From NCBI GenBank assembly GCA_949299135.1, contig CASFZG010000008.1:1-57755 (forward strand): DNA of 57,755 nucleotides, written 5' to 3'. The notes under the pieces were generated by a model that was given only the letters and a program-made list of their open reading frames with translations, had not been told where the DNA came from and did no database searches. Both the position numbers and the translations under genes were made by a program. Numbering within the stretch: position 1 is the stretch's first letter; each line of letters opens with the position of its first letter. This document shows, piece by piece, positions 1 to 8,794 of the stretch. This DNA is from an uncultured Phascolarctobacterium sp. (GTDB taxonomy: Bacteria > Bacillota > Negativicutes > Acidaminococcales > Acidaminococcaceae).

Positions 1-1053
1 AAGCGAGCGGGAAATTTCGGAAACCTCCTGCTGGCGGTCGCCGCTTAAATTGCGTTTGCCGCTGCCCTGCATCAATTGCAGGTAATCGACGACGATTAAA
101 TCCAGCCCGTGTTCGGCCTTTAACCGGCGCGCACGGCTGCGCATTTCCATCGCCGTTATGCCCGCCGTGTCGTCGATATAAATCTGCGCCGCACTGAGTG
201 CGTCAGCCGTTTGTATCAGCTGCATCCAGTCTTCGTCGCGCAGTTCGCCGATACGCAGGCGCTGCGAATCTATATTGGCTTCGGCACAGAGCATACGCTG
301 CACCAGCTGTTCCTTGCTCATTTCCAAGCTGAAAAAGGCAACAACTTTCGGCTTGCCGTCCGTCTGCCTGCCGCTGCGGATAGCCACGTTCTGCACAATG
401 TTCAGCGAAAGCGCCGTTTTACCCATGGAAGGGCGCGCTGCCAGAATGATAAAATCACTGCCGTGCAGGCCGCTGGTCAAATTATCAAAATCCACAAAGC
501 CGGTTGGCAGACCCGTCAGCCCGTTTTTGTTGTTCATCAGGGCTTCCAGGTCCTTAAAGGAATCCATGACGATGTTGTTAATCGGCACAAAGTCGGTGTC
601 CTTTTTGCGGTTGGAAATATCCAGTATTTTCTTTTCTGCAGAATCAATAATGTCGCTGACGTCCTCGCTGCCTTCGTAGCCCAGTTCGGCAATCTCGGTA
701 GCGCTGCGCACCAGCTGGCGCAGAATGGATTTTTCTTCGACGATGCCGGCATGGTACACCACGTTGGCCGCCGTCGGCACGGCGTTAGCCAGCGAAGTAA
801 CGTAAGCAATGCCTCCCACGTCCTCCAGCTTGCCGTTTTTCTTCAAAACCTCCGTCACCGTTACCAGATCGACGGCTTCGTTGCGGTTGTAAAGCTCCAG
901 CATTGCGTTAAAAATTACCTTGTGCGCCTCGCGGTAAAAATCTTCGGAACGCAGCTTTTCCATTACTTTGGCAATCGCCTCGCGCTCCAGCAGCATTGCG
1001 CCAAGCACGGCCTGTTCTGCTTCTATGTTTTGCGGTGGTACTCTGTCAATCAT
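1..1053 (-). CDS. dnaB: Replicative DNA helicase DnaB (3' end outside window)
   Basis: Hexameric 5'-3' helicase that unwinds DNA at the replication fork and recruits primase. The reverse strand encodes about 351 residues running off the left edge. They include the N-terminal primase-binding domain (residues 1 to about 110), a Walker A motif ARPSMGKT near residue 210, and a Walker B/H3 region LIVVDYLQLM near residue 325. The missing C-terminus would hold the rest of the RecA-like ATPase. The start ATG at 1053 gives MIDRVPPQNIEAEQ, the usual DnaB beginning. It lies 10 bp after the rplI stop with only a weak ribosome-binding site (AAGG), so translation is probably coupled to rplI. It is the last visible gene of the yybS-gdpP-rplI-dnaB run, a standard Firmicute arrangement. 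Confidence 0.95.
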   Translation of the reverse strand, partial: MIDRVPPQNIEAEQAVLGAMLLEREAIAKVMEKLRSEDFYREAHKVIFNAMLELYNRNEAVDLVTVTEVLKKNGKLEDVGGIAYVTSLANAVPTAANVVYHAGIVEEKSILRQLVRSATEIAELGYEGSEDVSDIIDSAEKKILDISNRKKDTDFVPINNIVMDSFKDLEALMNNKNGLTGLPTGFVDFDNLTSGLHGSDFIILAARPSMGKTALSLNIVQNVAIRSGRQTDGKPKVVAFFSLEMSKEQLVQRMLCAEANIDSQRLRIGELRDEDWMQLIQTADALSAAQIYIDDTAGITAMEMRSRARRLKAEHGLDLIVVDYLQLMQGSGKRNLSGDRQQEVSEISRSL

Positions 1054-1063
1054 GGCGCTCGCC

Positions 1064-1510
1064 TTATTCCGCAGCAACGGTTACGGCAAACTCTGCGGAA
1101 ATTTCCGGGTGCAGTTTGGCAACCGCGGTGTATTCGCCCACGCCTTTAACGGCAGATTTAAGTTCAACCTTGCGGCGGTCGATGTCCATCTTGGTCTGCT
1201 CAATCAAGGCTTCGGCAACGTCCTTGCTGGTTACACTGCCAAACATCTTGCCGTTGTCGCCCACGCGCACTTTAACAATAACATGCACTTTTTTCAGCTG
1301 GGCTGCCAGCATAACTGCTTCGTCCTTGCGCTGTGCTGCGCGGTGTGCTTCGGTAGCCTTGTTCTGTTTAGCTTCGTTTAAGTTAGCGGCGTTGGCTTCC
1401 TTGGCCATTTTGCGCGGCAGCAGGTAGTTGCGGCCGTAGCCTTCCGCAGTTTCAACAATATCGCCTTTTTTGCCTAAATTTTTAACGTCCTGCAACAGAA
1501 TTACTTTCAT
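1064..1510 (-). CDS. rplI: 50S ribosomal protein L9
   Basis: Binds 23S rRNA near the L1 stalk and helps keep reading frame. The protein has 148 residues. The N-terminal domain carries the hallmark MKVILLQDVKNLGKKG and the N-L-L-P-R signature (YGRNYLLPRKMA), followed by the connecting helix rich in Ala and Lys and the C-terminal domain. An in-frame ATG nine bases upstream (1519) is less likely because it sits directly against the GAGGAG ribosome-binding site, whereas the ATG at 1510 has about 10 bases of spacing. The start lies inside the end of gdpP (29-bp overlap), pointing to translational coupling. Length and sequence are normal for the family. Confidence 0.95.
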   Translation of the reverse strand: MKVILLQDVKNLGKKGDIVETAEGYGRNYLLPRKMAKEANAANLNEAKQNKATEAHRAAQRKDEAVMLAAQLKKVHVIVKVRVGDNGKMFGSVTSKDVAEALIEQTKMDIDRRKVELKSAVKGVGEYTAVAKLHPEISAEFAVTVAAE

Positions 1511-3557
1511 TGTTCTCATTCTCCTCTAACTGTTTTTTCGCCAGTGCGATTATCTGTTTTTTAACTTCTTCAACACTGATATTTTTAAGCTGCACGCCGG
1601 CCACCGTCTGGTGCCCGCCGCCGCCAAGTTCTTCCATTATAATCTGCACGTTTACCGTGCCGTCGCTGCGCGCGCTTACGCCGATGGAATTGTCTGCCGT
1701 ATATTCCGTAATGACAACGCTCATGCACACGCCGGTAATGTAAATCATCGTATCGGCAGCCTGCGCTGCGATAACTGACGACCGTACTTCCTTCGGCGCG
1801 TCGTTGTAAACCGAAATCATCATGCCCGGCTCCGGCATTTCCGCTTCCGCCACAAGGCGCGATTTGATCTGCACGGAATCAAGGTCATCCTTAAACAGCT
1901 GCCTTACCATGTTCGGGTCGGCACCGCTGCGGCGCAGAAGCGCGGCCGCTTCAAAAGTACGCTCGCCCGTCTGCACGGCAAAGTTTTTGGTATCTACCAC
2001 AATACCGGCATACAGCGCCGTTGCCTCGCCCTTGGTAAATTCCAGGCGGTCGTTAAAGTAGCCCACAAGCTCCGTAACCAGTTCGCTGGTCGATGACGAT
2101 GACGGTTCCATATACTGCAAGGTGGTATTTTTAATAGCGTCCTCCGCTCTGCGGTGATGGTCAATGATAATTCGCAGCGGTATTGCCTCCAGCACCTTCT
2201 GGCTGGCGCAAAGCATTTTGCGGTGATGGTCAACCAGTACCAGCAGCGACTTGGGCGTAATATGCTTCAGCGCTTCTTCTTCTTCAACCATGATATCGGC
2301 GTAAACATCGTCCTCGTCCATCAGCTTCATATCGTTGCTGCGCAGGGCTTCGGCAATTTTAGTTACCGATTCGTTCTGACCGCTGACGACGATGTAGGTT
2401 TCCTTGTTCAGGCTGCGCGCCATCTTGGCCATGCCAATCGCACTGCCGACAGCGTCAAAATCTTCCATGGTATGCCCCATGATAAAGATTTTTTCGGCGT
2501 TAGCCATCATCTCATGCACGGTATGCGCCACAATGCGGGCACGCACGCGCGTGCTTTTGGCTGTAACGGTTGTAACGCCGCCAAAAAACTGCATGTTGCC
2601 GCCGATGGTGACAACCACCTGGTCGCCACCGCGCCCAAGTGCCAGATCAAGCGCTTTGGCAGCGTTAAGGCTTACTTCCTCAAGGCTGCGCCCGTCGCAG
2701 GAAATACCCACGCTGATAGTCGGCGTAATTTTGTTGCCAACCTGTATTTCATGTATCCTGTCAAGGACAGGGAATTTCTTTTCCATTAAATCCTGCAAGG
2801 ATGCCTGATTGATGCCGATAAGGTAGCTTTCCTTATTATTGGCAAGGATGAAGCCGCTTTCTTCTTCGGCCCATTTGCTCAAAACCTCGTTAACCTCGCC
2901 GGAGATATTGGCGCGCGCGCTTTCAACCATGCCCTTGGTAACGTCCTCGTAGTTATCAAAACGCACATAGGCCAGGCACAGCTTTTCGTTGGCGTATTTC
3001 TGGCGCAGCAGTTCAAAATCCGTTACGTCGGTCAGGTAAAAAATCAGGCTGTAGGCTTTGCCGCCGTCCTTTTTGCTGTTGCCGCCCGCAGGCACGCGGC
3101 AGTGGCGCAGCTTGTAATAACGCCCGTCTATCAAAAGCAGGCGTTCTCCGTCCTTAATGCTTAAAGTGTCAAAGGCGTTTTCCGGCAGGTCAAAAATTTC
3201 TTCCGGGCGTTTGCCGTCCACGTTTTTAACACCGGCGTACCCGGCATATTCGGCAAACAGCTCGTTTTTCCACTGCAATTTGCCGTCCTGGCCGAACACC
3301 GCCATTGCCACGTCAAGGTTCTGCACGGCGTAATGGCTGGTGCGCTCAATGTTGCGCACAATGTTGTCAAGGTAGCCGTTAAACTGGATTTCCTTATTAT
3401 AAAAGCTGCGGCGGCTGTACCAGTATAAACCACCCATCGCAGCTAAACCCACAGGCAGCCACCACCAGCCGTAATACGTTAAAATTACGGTAAAACCCGC
3501 CGTAATGCTTAACGGCACCTTCATGTCGTTCCAAAAGTTCCAGATTTTATTAAACAT
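1482..3557 (-). CDS. gdpP: Cyclic-di-AMP phosphodiesterase GdpP-like, DHH/DHHA1 family
   Basis: Membrane-bound enzyme that hydrolyses the second messenger c-di-AMP to pApA, affecting osmolyte balance and cell-wall stress responses. The 691 residues follow the GdpP order. Two membrane segments lie at about residues 10-50, then a PAS-like region and a degenerate GGDEF domain (GRGGDQVVV in place of the signature). The DHH phosphoesterase domain follows (MGHTMEDFDAVGSAIGMAK, then VDHHRK), and a DHHA1 domain ends with GGGGHQTVAG. The degenerate GGDEF motif is normal in this family and suggests no diguanylate cyclase activity. It lies between the DUF2232 gene (14-bp gap) and rplI (overlap), the conserved Firmicute context. 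Confidence 0.93.
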   Translation of the reverse strand: MFNKIWNFWNDMKVPLSITAGFTVILTYYGWWWLPVGLAAMGGLYWYSRRSFYNKEIQFNGYLDNIVRNIERTSHYAVQNLDVAMAVFGQDGKLQWKNELFAEYAGYAGVKNVDGKRPEEIFDLPENAFDTLSIKDGERLLLIDGRYYKLRHCRVPAGGNSKKDGGKAYSLIFYLTDVTDFELLRQKYANEKLCLAYVRFDNYEDVTKGMVESARANISGEVNEVLSKWAEEESGFILANNKESYLIGINQASLQDLMEKKFPVLDRIHEIQVGNKITPTISVGISCDGRSLEEVSLNAAKALDLALGRGGDQVVVTIGGNMQFFGGVTTVTAKSTRVRARIVAHTVHEMMANAEKIFIMGHTMEDFDAVGSAIGMAKMARSLNKETYIVVSGQNESVTKIAEALRSNDMKLMDEDDVYADIMVEEEEALKHITPKSLLVLVDHHRKMLCASQKVLEAIPLRIIIDHHRRAEDAIKNTTLQYMEPSSSSTSELVTELVGYFNDRLEFTKGEATALYAGIVVDTKNFAVQTGERTFEAAALLRRSGADPNMVRQLFKDDLDSVQIKSRLVAEAEMPEPGMMISVYNDAPKEVRSSVIAAQAADTMIYITGVCMSVVITEYTADNSIGVSARSDGTVNVQIIMEELGGGGHQTVAGVQLKNISVEEVKKQIIALAKKQLEENENNESNSVAGR

Positions 3558-3571
3558 TTTTACCGCTCCCT

Positions 3572-4522
3572 TTACAGGCTGCGTTCTGTTAATTTACGGT
3601 AGTCAAAAACGGATTCAAACGCGCCCAAAAGTACTATCATTATGGAAAACACCTGCACCGCAAATGCCAGAATAACTGCTATTGTGCCCCACCACTGCGG
3701 CTTCTGGTTTTTATTAATCCACCAGTAAACAACTGCCAGCCCCTGAACGAAAAAGACAACGCTGACAACCATTTGCAGGTTCATTGCCAAATCATAAACA
3801 AGCTGCGGCGCATCACGCCAGAACGAAACCACCATAACAGATAAACCATACGGCCAGATAAAATATTCCGGCACGCGCCAGTGCGTAAACGGCGGCAGCG
3901 GCTCAAACGCCACGCCCATTTTGCCGAGAATTTTACGCGCCGCCATGTAGTTGGCAAACGCCAGTATCGGCGAGCATACCACCAGCGAACCCGGCAGGAT
4001 TAAACGGATAGTTTGAAGCAGGTTCTGGTTATCCTTAACGGCAGCGGCAATCTGCTCCTCGCTCATACCGGCTTCACGGTAATAAACGGTGCTTTCCTGC
4101 ATCGCCTGCTCCATGCCTTCAAACATCAGGTTCACCGGGTCAGTGCCCAGCACCAGCATGCCAAGGCCGATGCTTAATATAATGGAAATAAGTGTCGCCA
4201 CCGATGAAAACAGCAGCGTTTTAACCGGCCTGTAACCGCGGTGCAGGCACTCGCCAAGCACCAGCCCCATCAGGCCGAACATTGCCATAATGGAAAGCGA
4301 CTGCAAAGGCCCCAGCAGCGAACCGATTACCGCGCAGGCGACGATTAAAGTCATCACGCTCCAGCGCAGGCCGTTGCGCATGCCGCACACTGCTACCGGC
4401 ACCGGCCACAGCAAATTAAACAGCGCGCCCAGCACGGGCAGATATGCGCCAAGAATGGCAAACAAAACGGCAACCGCCGCTAAAATACCGGCTTCCACCA
4501 TTTCCGAAGTTTTTCTTACCAA
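3572..4522 (-). CDS. DUF2232 membrane protein (YybS-like)
   Basis: Multi-pass membrane protein of 316 residues with no established biochemical role. It resembles the YybS/DUF2232 family, which is found upstream of gdpP-rplI-dnaB in many Firmicutes. Hydrophobic stretches alternate through the whole length, with an early AGILAAVAVLFAILGAYLP segment, and I estimate eight or so membrane spans. The start is TTG at 4522, six bases after a strong AAGGAGG ribosome-binding site; no ATG is better placed. It is the first gene of the leftward operon, so the promoter predicted at 4566-4593 probably serves the whole cluster. Confidence 0.85.
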   Translation of the reverse strand: MVRKTSEMVEAGILAAVAVLFAILGAYLPVLGALFNLLWPVPVAVCGMRNGLRWSVMTLIVACAVIGSLLGPLQSLSIMAMFGLMGLVLGECLHRGYRPVKTLLFSSVATLISIILSIGLGMLVLGTDPVNLMFEGMEQAMQESTVYYREAGMSEEQIAAAVKDNQNLLQTIRLILPGSLVVCSPILAFANYMAARKILGKMGVAFEPLPPFTHWRVPEYFIWPYGLSVMVVSFWRDAPQLVYDLAMNLQMVVSVVFFVQGLAVVYWWINKNQKPQWWGTIAVILAFAVQVFSIMIVLLGAFESVFDYRKLTERSL

Positions 4523-4543
4523 AGTTTTCCTCCTTAATTAACA

Positions 4544-4593
4544 GGGCATATGCCCACGTAATTATATTGTACCGCAAAAAGGCAAAAAAGCAA
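4544..4593 (-). promoter_or_regulatory. Promoter and palindrome upstream of the DUF2232-gdpP-rplI-dnaB operon
   Basis: On the reverse strand a TTGCTT box (4588-4593) and a TACAAT box (4566-4571) are 16 bp apart, a reasonable housekeeping promoter. A perfect 12-bp palindrome GGGCATATGCCC lies at 4544-4555, between this promoter and the ribosome-binding site. It could be an operator or a short RNA hairpin. No factor is identified. Confidence 0.5.
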
Positions 4594-4676
4594 AGTAAAA
4601 CAAAGCGGCGAAAGAGCTGTAAAAATTGGCAAATCAATGTTAAAATGAAGGTAATTAACGTTAAAGGAGCTTAACA

Positions 4677-5624
4677 ATGGCTGAAAATAAAATCTGCGGG
4701 CGTTTTGCGCCGTCGCCCAGCGGCAGAATGCACCTTGGCAACATTTTTTGCGCACTGCTGGCGTGGCTTAGCGCGCGCAGCCAAAACGGCAACATGCTGC
4801 TGCGCATTGAAGACCTTGACACCTCGCGCTGCACGGAAGAAAAAGCGCGCGTGCTGATGGATGATTTACTGTGGCTTGGTTTGGACTGGGATTACGGCGC
4901 AGCGCCGGACAAACCTGCTGACGGATATTACCAGAGCCGCCGCAGCGGGATATATAAAAAATACTTTGATGAACTTGCGGCGCAGGATTTAATTTACCCC
5001 TGCTTTTGCAGCCGCGCCGAGCTGCATGCCGCCAGCGCACCGCACGCCAGCGACGGGCATTTTGTGTACCCCGGCACCTGCCGCCGCTTAACGGCGGCAC
5101 AGCGCGCCGCAAAGCTTGCGGGCGCGCACAAATGCGCATGGCGCATTAAGGTGCCGGCTGCTGATGTTACATTTGACGATTTGCATTACGGCAGGCAAAG
5201 CCTTAACCTTGCGCGTGAATGGGGCGACTTCATCGTACGCCGCAGCGACGGCATCTACGCATACCAGCTTGCCGTCGTCATCGACGATGCGCTGATGGGG
5301 GTAACGGAAGTTATCCGCGGCAGCGATTTACTGACTTCTACAGCACCGCAGCTTTATCTGTACAGGCAGCTTGGCTTTAACGCGCCGCAGTTTGGGCACC
5401 TGCCGCTGCTGACAGCGCCGGACAGACGCCGCCTTGCCAAACGCGACCTTGATTTGGACATGGGCGCGCTGCGCCAGCGCTACAAAACGCCGGAAGCCGT
5501 TATTGGCAAACTCGCTTTTCTTGCAGGGCTGCTTGAAAAAGAAGAACCGATCAAAGCCGCTGAACTCATCCCACTGTTTGACTGGCAAAAAGTACCGAAG
5601 GAAAATATAGTTGTAAAATTTTAA
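4677..5624 (+). CDS. gluQRS: Glutamyl-Q tRNA(Asp) synthetase
   Basis: A truncated glutamyl-tRNA synthetase paralogue that attaches glutamate to the queuosine base of tRNA-Asp. The 315 residues contain the class I HIGH-type motif HLGN (19-22) inside GRFAPSPSGRMHLGN. A zinc-binding insertion carries CFC followed further on by YPGTC, and the KMSKS-type loop reads LAKRDLD. The anticodon-binding domain of full GluRS is absent, as is usual for GluQRS. The start follows AAAGGAGCTTAACA. It is the only gene here between the leftward dnaB cluster and the integrated element, and it lies immediately beyond the left attachment repeat. Confidence 0.92.
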   Translation: MAENKICGRFAPSPSGRMHLGNIFCALLAWLSARSQNGNMLLRIEDLDTSRCTEEKARVLMDDLLWLGLDWDYGAAPDKPADGYYQSRRSGIYKKYFDELAAQDLIYPCFCSRAELHAASAPHASDGHFVYPGTCRRLTAAQRAAKLAGAHKCAWRIKVPAADVTFDDLHYGRQSLNLAREWGDFIVRRSDGIYAYQLAVVIDDALMGVTEVIRGSDLLTSTAPQLYLYRQLGFNAPQFGHLPLLTAPDRRRLAKRDLDLDMGALRQRYKTPEAVIGKLAFLAGLLEKEEPIKAAELIPLFDWQKVPKENIVVKF

Positions 5625-5662
5625 AATTACAACAAAAAATAACCATCGTAAAAAACAAAAAA

Positions 5663-5690
5663 CGCACCCGCAATTACTTGCAAGTGCGCA
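5663..5690. terminator. Original terminator hairpin at the left junction
   Basis: An imperfect hairpin (CGCAC...GCAA ttac TTGC...GTGCG) is flanked on the left by A-rich sequence, which is T-rich on the reverse strand. It sits where the tRNA-Arg transcript would have ended before the element inserted, and it is downstream of gluQRS on the plus strand. It was probably the original tRNA-Arg terminator. Confidence 0.5.
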
Positions 5691-5742
5691 TATTTACTGG
5701 TGATCCCGGGCAGATTCGAACTGCCGACCTACCGCTTAGGAG
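5686..5742. repeat. Left attachment repeat (attL), 3' half of tRNA-Arg
   Basis: A 57-bp sequence identical to 19626-19682. It contains the CCA end, the T arm and the 3' side of the anticodon arm of the intact tRNA-Arg(CCT) at the right end. The identity stops at the anticodon loop, after which this copy continues into unrelated sequence. It is a remnant and cannot form a tRNA. The arrangement is the usual product of tyrosine-integrase insertion into the 3' part of a tRNA gene. Confidence 0.9.
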
Positions 5743-5897
5743 TACGGTACCATTTCGTAAATTGTTCATATCATATCTTCCAGTATTGTTTCTTCGCAAA
5801 TTGTGTTGCCTGAAAGCAGGTCAATTTGCACAAAATTCCCTGAAATGCTGCCTTACAACGGCTTTTCAAATGTCGTATTAGCAAGGGAGTTAGTTTT

Positions 5898-6105
5898 ATG
5901 AGTACTAACGAAAAAGGAATTCCCCAAAGCAGAACATACACCGAGAATGACATCGCATCCATTATCAGATCGGGCGCGGCTCAGCCTATAACTTGCCAAC
6001 TCCAGATTGTTCAAGACGATCAGCATCTGCAACATGATCCGCATCTCCAGAAAGTCCTTTGATGATTGGCTGAAGGCGAAGGGGTTGGACGACGAAATCA
6101 TATAG
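5898..6105 (+). pseudogene. Excisionase-like HTH protein, frameshifted
   Basis: ATG at 5898 follows AAGGGAGTT. The first frame reads MSTNEKGIPQSRTYTENDIA, typical of the start of excisionase/HTH-17 proteins. After about 30 codons the frame is lost. The expected continuation (YNL, then RLFKTISICNMIRISRKSF and DDWLKAKGLDDEII) appears in two other frames, ending at TAG 6103-6105. At least two frameshifts are therefore needed to rebuild a protein of about 70 residues. Its position next to the attachment repeat fits an Xis, but the integrase that usually follows is missing; the vsr locus begins instead. Confidence 0.6.
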
Positions 6106-6109
6106 TTAT

Positions 6110-6140
6110 AAAAGCACCATGGAAATCCCATGATGCTTTT
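6110..6140. terminator. Bidirectional terminator between xis remnant and vsr
   Basis: A hairpin AAAAGCACCATGG / CCCATGATGCTTTT with a short loop has T-rich sequence on both sides. It could end transcription of the excisionase remnant (plus strand) and of the vsr gene (minus strand). Confidence 0.65.
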
Positions 6141-6148
6141 AGCTCCGA

Positions 6149-6568
6149 CTAGTCCCGAGAATGATCTGCAAAGTAATTTTTCAAAATATCTTCAAAAGAG
6201 CCATCTTTAACTTGGCATTCCCATATGACCAATACATTCCAACCGCTACATTCAAGTTTTTCAATATTTCTTTTGTCGCGGGCAACATTTTGACAGAACT
6301 TTTCTTCCCAGAAAGCAACATTTGTTGCAGGTGTTGAGGCATATTTGCATCCTGGATGCCTGTGCCAGTAGCAACCATTAACAAAAATAATTAAATAATG
6401 TTTTTTTAAGACTATATCAGGCTTTCCAGGTAAGTTTGCGCATTGTATCCTAAAACGGTATCCGTGTCTATGTAGCCATGAGCGAACAATCAGTTCTGGT
6501 TTGGTGTTTTTGCCTTTGATATTCGACATACATTTGTGCCGTTGTTCTGATGTAAGTACATCAGACAT
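6149..6568 (-). CDS. vsr: Vsr-type very-short-patch-repair/restriction endonuclease
   Basis: Nuclease of the PD-(D/E)XK-related Vsr family. Classical Vsr nicks T:G mismatches created when 5-methylcytosine deaminates, while relatives act as restriction nucleases with C5 methyltransferases. The 139 residues carry PDIVL (Asp51), the FVNGCYWHRH core with Cys66, His69 and His71, and Cys74 and Cys118, which correspond to the zinc and catalytic positions of E. coli Vsr. E. coli Thr63 is Val here. The ribosome-binding site is AAAGGAG. Intact and AT-rich, it is separated from the methyltransferase by the DUF6017 remnant. Whether it repairs or restricts cannot be told from sequence. Confidence 0.92.
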   Translation of the reverse strand: MSDVLTSEQRHKCMSNIKGKNTKPELIVRSWLHRHGYRFRIQCANLPGKPDIVLKKHYLIIFVNGCYWHRHPGCKYASTPATNVAFWEEKFCQNVARDKRNIEKLECSGWNVLVIWECQVKDGSFEDILKNYFADHSRD

Positions 6569-6846
6569 TCTGTTCGTCTCCTTTAAACATTAATTTTTCA
6601 TTTGGCCATTCAAGTCATAAAAACAATTCTAAAATATGGAAATCTTACTTCTATTGTAAGTAAATATATCTACAATATCATTCAGAACTGTATTGAAATG
6701 GGTCAAAAATTCTGCACTTTTCCTTCTGCAATGGGCCAGAAGACCACCGCCCATAGGTTTTCCCCTCCATGGCATCTGGGCGGCATAGAGGCTGCCTTTC
6801 CTACGAAAACGAGCACTTTTCCAAACCGCTGAAAGGATGTGATACC

Positions 6847-7711
6847 ATGGCGGTATTTCGCATCGAGAAAACCCGTGACTACACGGTGATGTCCAACCAC
6901 CACTTGCGGAATGCGGGGCTATCCCTGAAATCCAAAGAGCTGCTCTCCATTATGCTGTCCTTGCCGGAGGACTGGAACTACACCACCAGGGGCCTAGCCA
7001 AAATCTGCAAGGAAGGTACAGACAGCATCGGATCAACCCTGAAGAAGCTGGAACGGGCCGGATACATAGTCCGCAATCGGCTACGGGACAGCAAAGGCAA
7101 GATCGTGGATGTGAAGTATGTCATTTACGAGACACCCATTACCCAGACACGTGCCAGCCGTGTTAGGACGAACCGGATACGGCTTGTCCAGATACGGAAA
7201 ACCTGGATATGGATAACACATGTCTGGCGGCCGCAATTAAATAAAGAGAAAAGAAATCCTGAAGAACAAAATACTAATTCATCAAGTACGGAAGGATCAA
7301 ATCCTATCCAATCAACCCCCCGCAGGGGCCAAACGGATCGGACAGGACTGGATGCGGGAGCGAGAGAGCTATCGGGAATTGATTTTGGAGAACATCGAAT
7401 ATGACATCCTCGTACAGAACGAGTGCATGGACCGTGACCGTCTGGACGAGTTGGTGGAGCTCATGGTGGACACCGTCTGTTCCCGAAGGGAGGCAATCCG
7501 CATTGCTGGGGACGACTATCCGGCGGAAGTGGTCAAATCCCGGTTTCTGAAGCTGAACAATTCTCACATCGAGTATGTGTTGGACCGTATGCGGGAAAAC
7601 ACCACCTATGTCAGCAACATCAAGAAATATCTGCTGGCTGCCCTTTATAATACCCTGGCCACCATTGACAGCTACTATGCGTCCTTGGTGAACCATGATC
7701 TGTATGGTTAA
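6847..7711 (+). pseudogene. DUF6017/RepA-N-like HTH protein of conjugative elements, frameshifted
   Basis: Starts MAVFRIEKTRDYTVMSNHHL with a winged-helix domain (SLKSKELLSIMLSLPEDWNY, then GLAKICKEG), as in the replication-associated protein of Tn1549/CTn2-type elements. The first frame holds to about codon 100. A short stretch then reads correctly only in another frame (DTENLDMDN), and the original frame resumes (QLNKEKRNPEEQ). From about 7350 the C-terminal DUF6017 domain continues in a third register (ENIEYDILVQNECMDRDRLD and onward, ending SLVNHDLYG at 7711). At least three frameshifts are required, so a functional product is unlikely. Confidence 0.85.
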
Positions 7712-7738
7712 CACAATTCGTTGTAAATGTGGGGATTT

Positions 7739-8794
7739 TTAAGATGGAGATCGTTCAGAAAGCATGGCATTTTTTGCACTACGGACAATGTATTTGCCCA
7801 TTGCTTCTGCCATTTTGACAGGAACAGCATTTCCGATTTGCCTACCAATGGATACAAAAGTCCCGTAGAATACATATTCATCGGAAAAAGATTGAAGTGC
7901 AGCTGCTTCTCGCAATGATATCGCTCTATCTTGTGTTGGATGACCATATCTCCCATTGGACAGACTATAGCATCGCGCTGTAAGCGTAGGTGCCACTTTC
8001 TCCCAATCCATTCTGCCATATACATCTGTATGTCCTGTATGCCCATTGTTGTGACATTTAAGAATTAACCGAGGGGGCCAAGAGCGTCTATCTCCACCAG
8101 AATGGGGTGTATGCTGTATGCGCTCTAAATTTATAGCAGATAAAGCCGATGCCTGATGGTTTGGAACAGAGTCATTATGACCACCAGCACTAATCTCTGG
8201 AAATTTTGCAATTGCATCTCTGACGGTGCGATATGGTGTTTTCCCTGCGCCAAATGTTCCTTCTGGTATTGTGGGTTTGAAGAACCGTGATGCAATTAAT
8301 ACAAATCGCTGACGATTTTGAGGTACACCATAATCCTTTGCGTTTACAACTTTATAGTCATACAAATATCCACTTTTTTCTAGTACAGAAATAAAAGAGT
8401 CAATAACTTGTTTCCCTTTTCCACGAATACCGGGCACATTTTCAACGAAAACATGAGCCGGTTTAATTGCCTCAACAATCCTACCAAATTCAACAAGCAA
8501 ATTGACATCTTTATGAACTGTCTTTGCATGTCTTTGCGAACTGAACGGCTGACAGGGAGCGCACCCGGAAAAAAGCAACTGATCCTCTTTACCCTTAATT
8601 GCTGGAAAGTCTCCGCAAATTTGCTCTGCATTTACATTTCGTATATCTGCACATATAAATTTTGCTTTATTATTTTTTTCATAAGTATCTTTGTAGTCAG
8701 GACAACTATCATATCCCCCGAGCACAGATATGCCTGCTCCTATGAGCCCGTTCGTCAGACCGCCCCCACCACAAAAAAAGTCAATTGCAATCAT
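7739..8794 (-). CDS. DNA (cytosine-5)-methyltransferase
   Basis: Transfers methyl from SAM to C5 of cytosine in a specific, unknown site. The 351 residues contain the family motifs in order: FFCGGGGLTNG (motif I), CAPCQPF with catalytic Cys81 (IV), FVENVPGI with Glu118 (VI), QNRQRFVLIAS (VIII), a target-recognition region, and GNAVPVKMAEA (X). Motif X has Val where Pro is usual. The start ATG at 8794 overlaps the stop of the receiver gene as ATGA, showing translational coupling. An upstream in-frame start would add 20 residues inside the receiver gene and is not needed. It is the last gene of the kinase-receiver-methyltransferase operon, and its partner nuclease may be the Vsr protein. Confidence 0.93.
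   Translation of the reverse strand: MIAIDFFCGGGGLTNGLIGAGISVLGGYDSCPDYKDTYEKNNKAKFICADIRNVNAEQICGDFPAIKGKEDQLLFSGCAPCQPFSSQRHAKTVHKDVNLLVEFGRIVEAIKPAHVFVENVPGIRGKGKQVIDSFISVLEKSGYLYDYKVVNAKDYGVPQNRQRFVLIASRFFKPTIPEGTFGAGKTPYRTVRDAIAKFPEISAGGHNDSVPNHQASALSAINLERIQHTPHSGGDRRSWPPRLILKCHNNGHTGHTDVYGRMDWEKVAPTLTARCYSLSNGRYGHPTQDRAISLREAAALQSFSDEYVFYGTFVSIGRQIGNAVPVKMAEAMGKYIVRSAKNAMLSERSPS

Noticed and set aside
211-1149. Plus-strand open frame of 312 codons
   Set aside because: Antisense to dnaB and rplI.
5700-5742. Second tRNA-Arg gene at the left junction
   Set aside because: Only the 3' half is present; the 5' half and anticodon stem partner are missing, so it is an attachment-site remnant.
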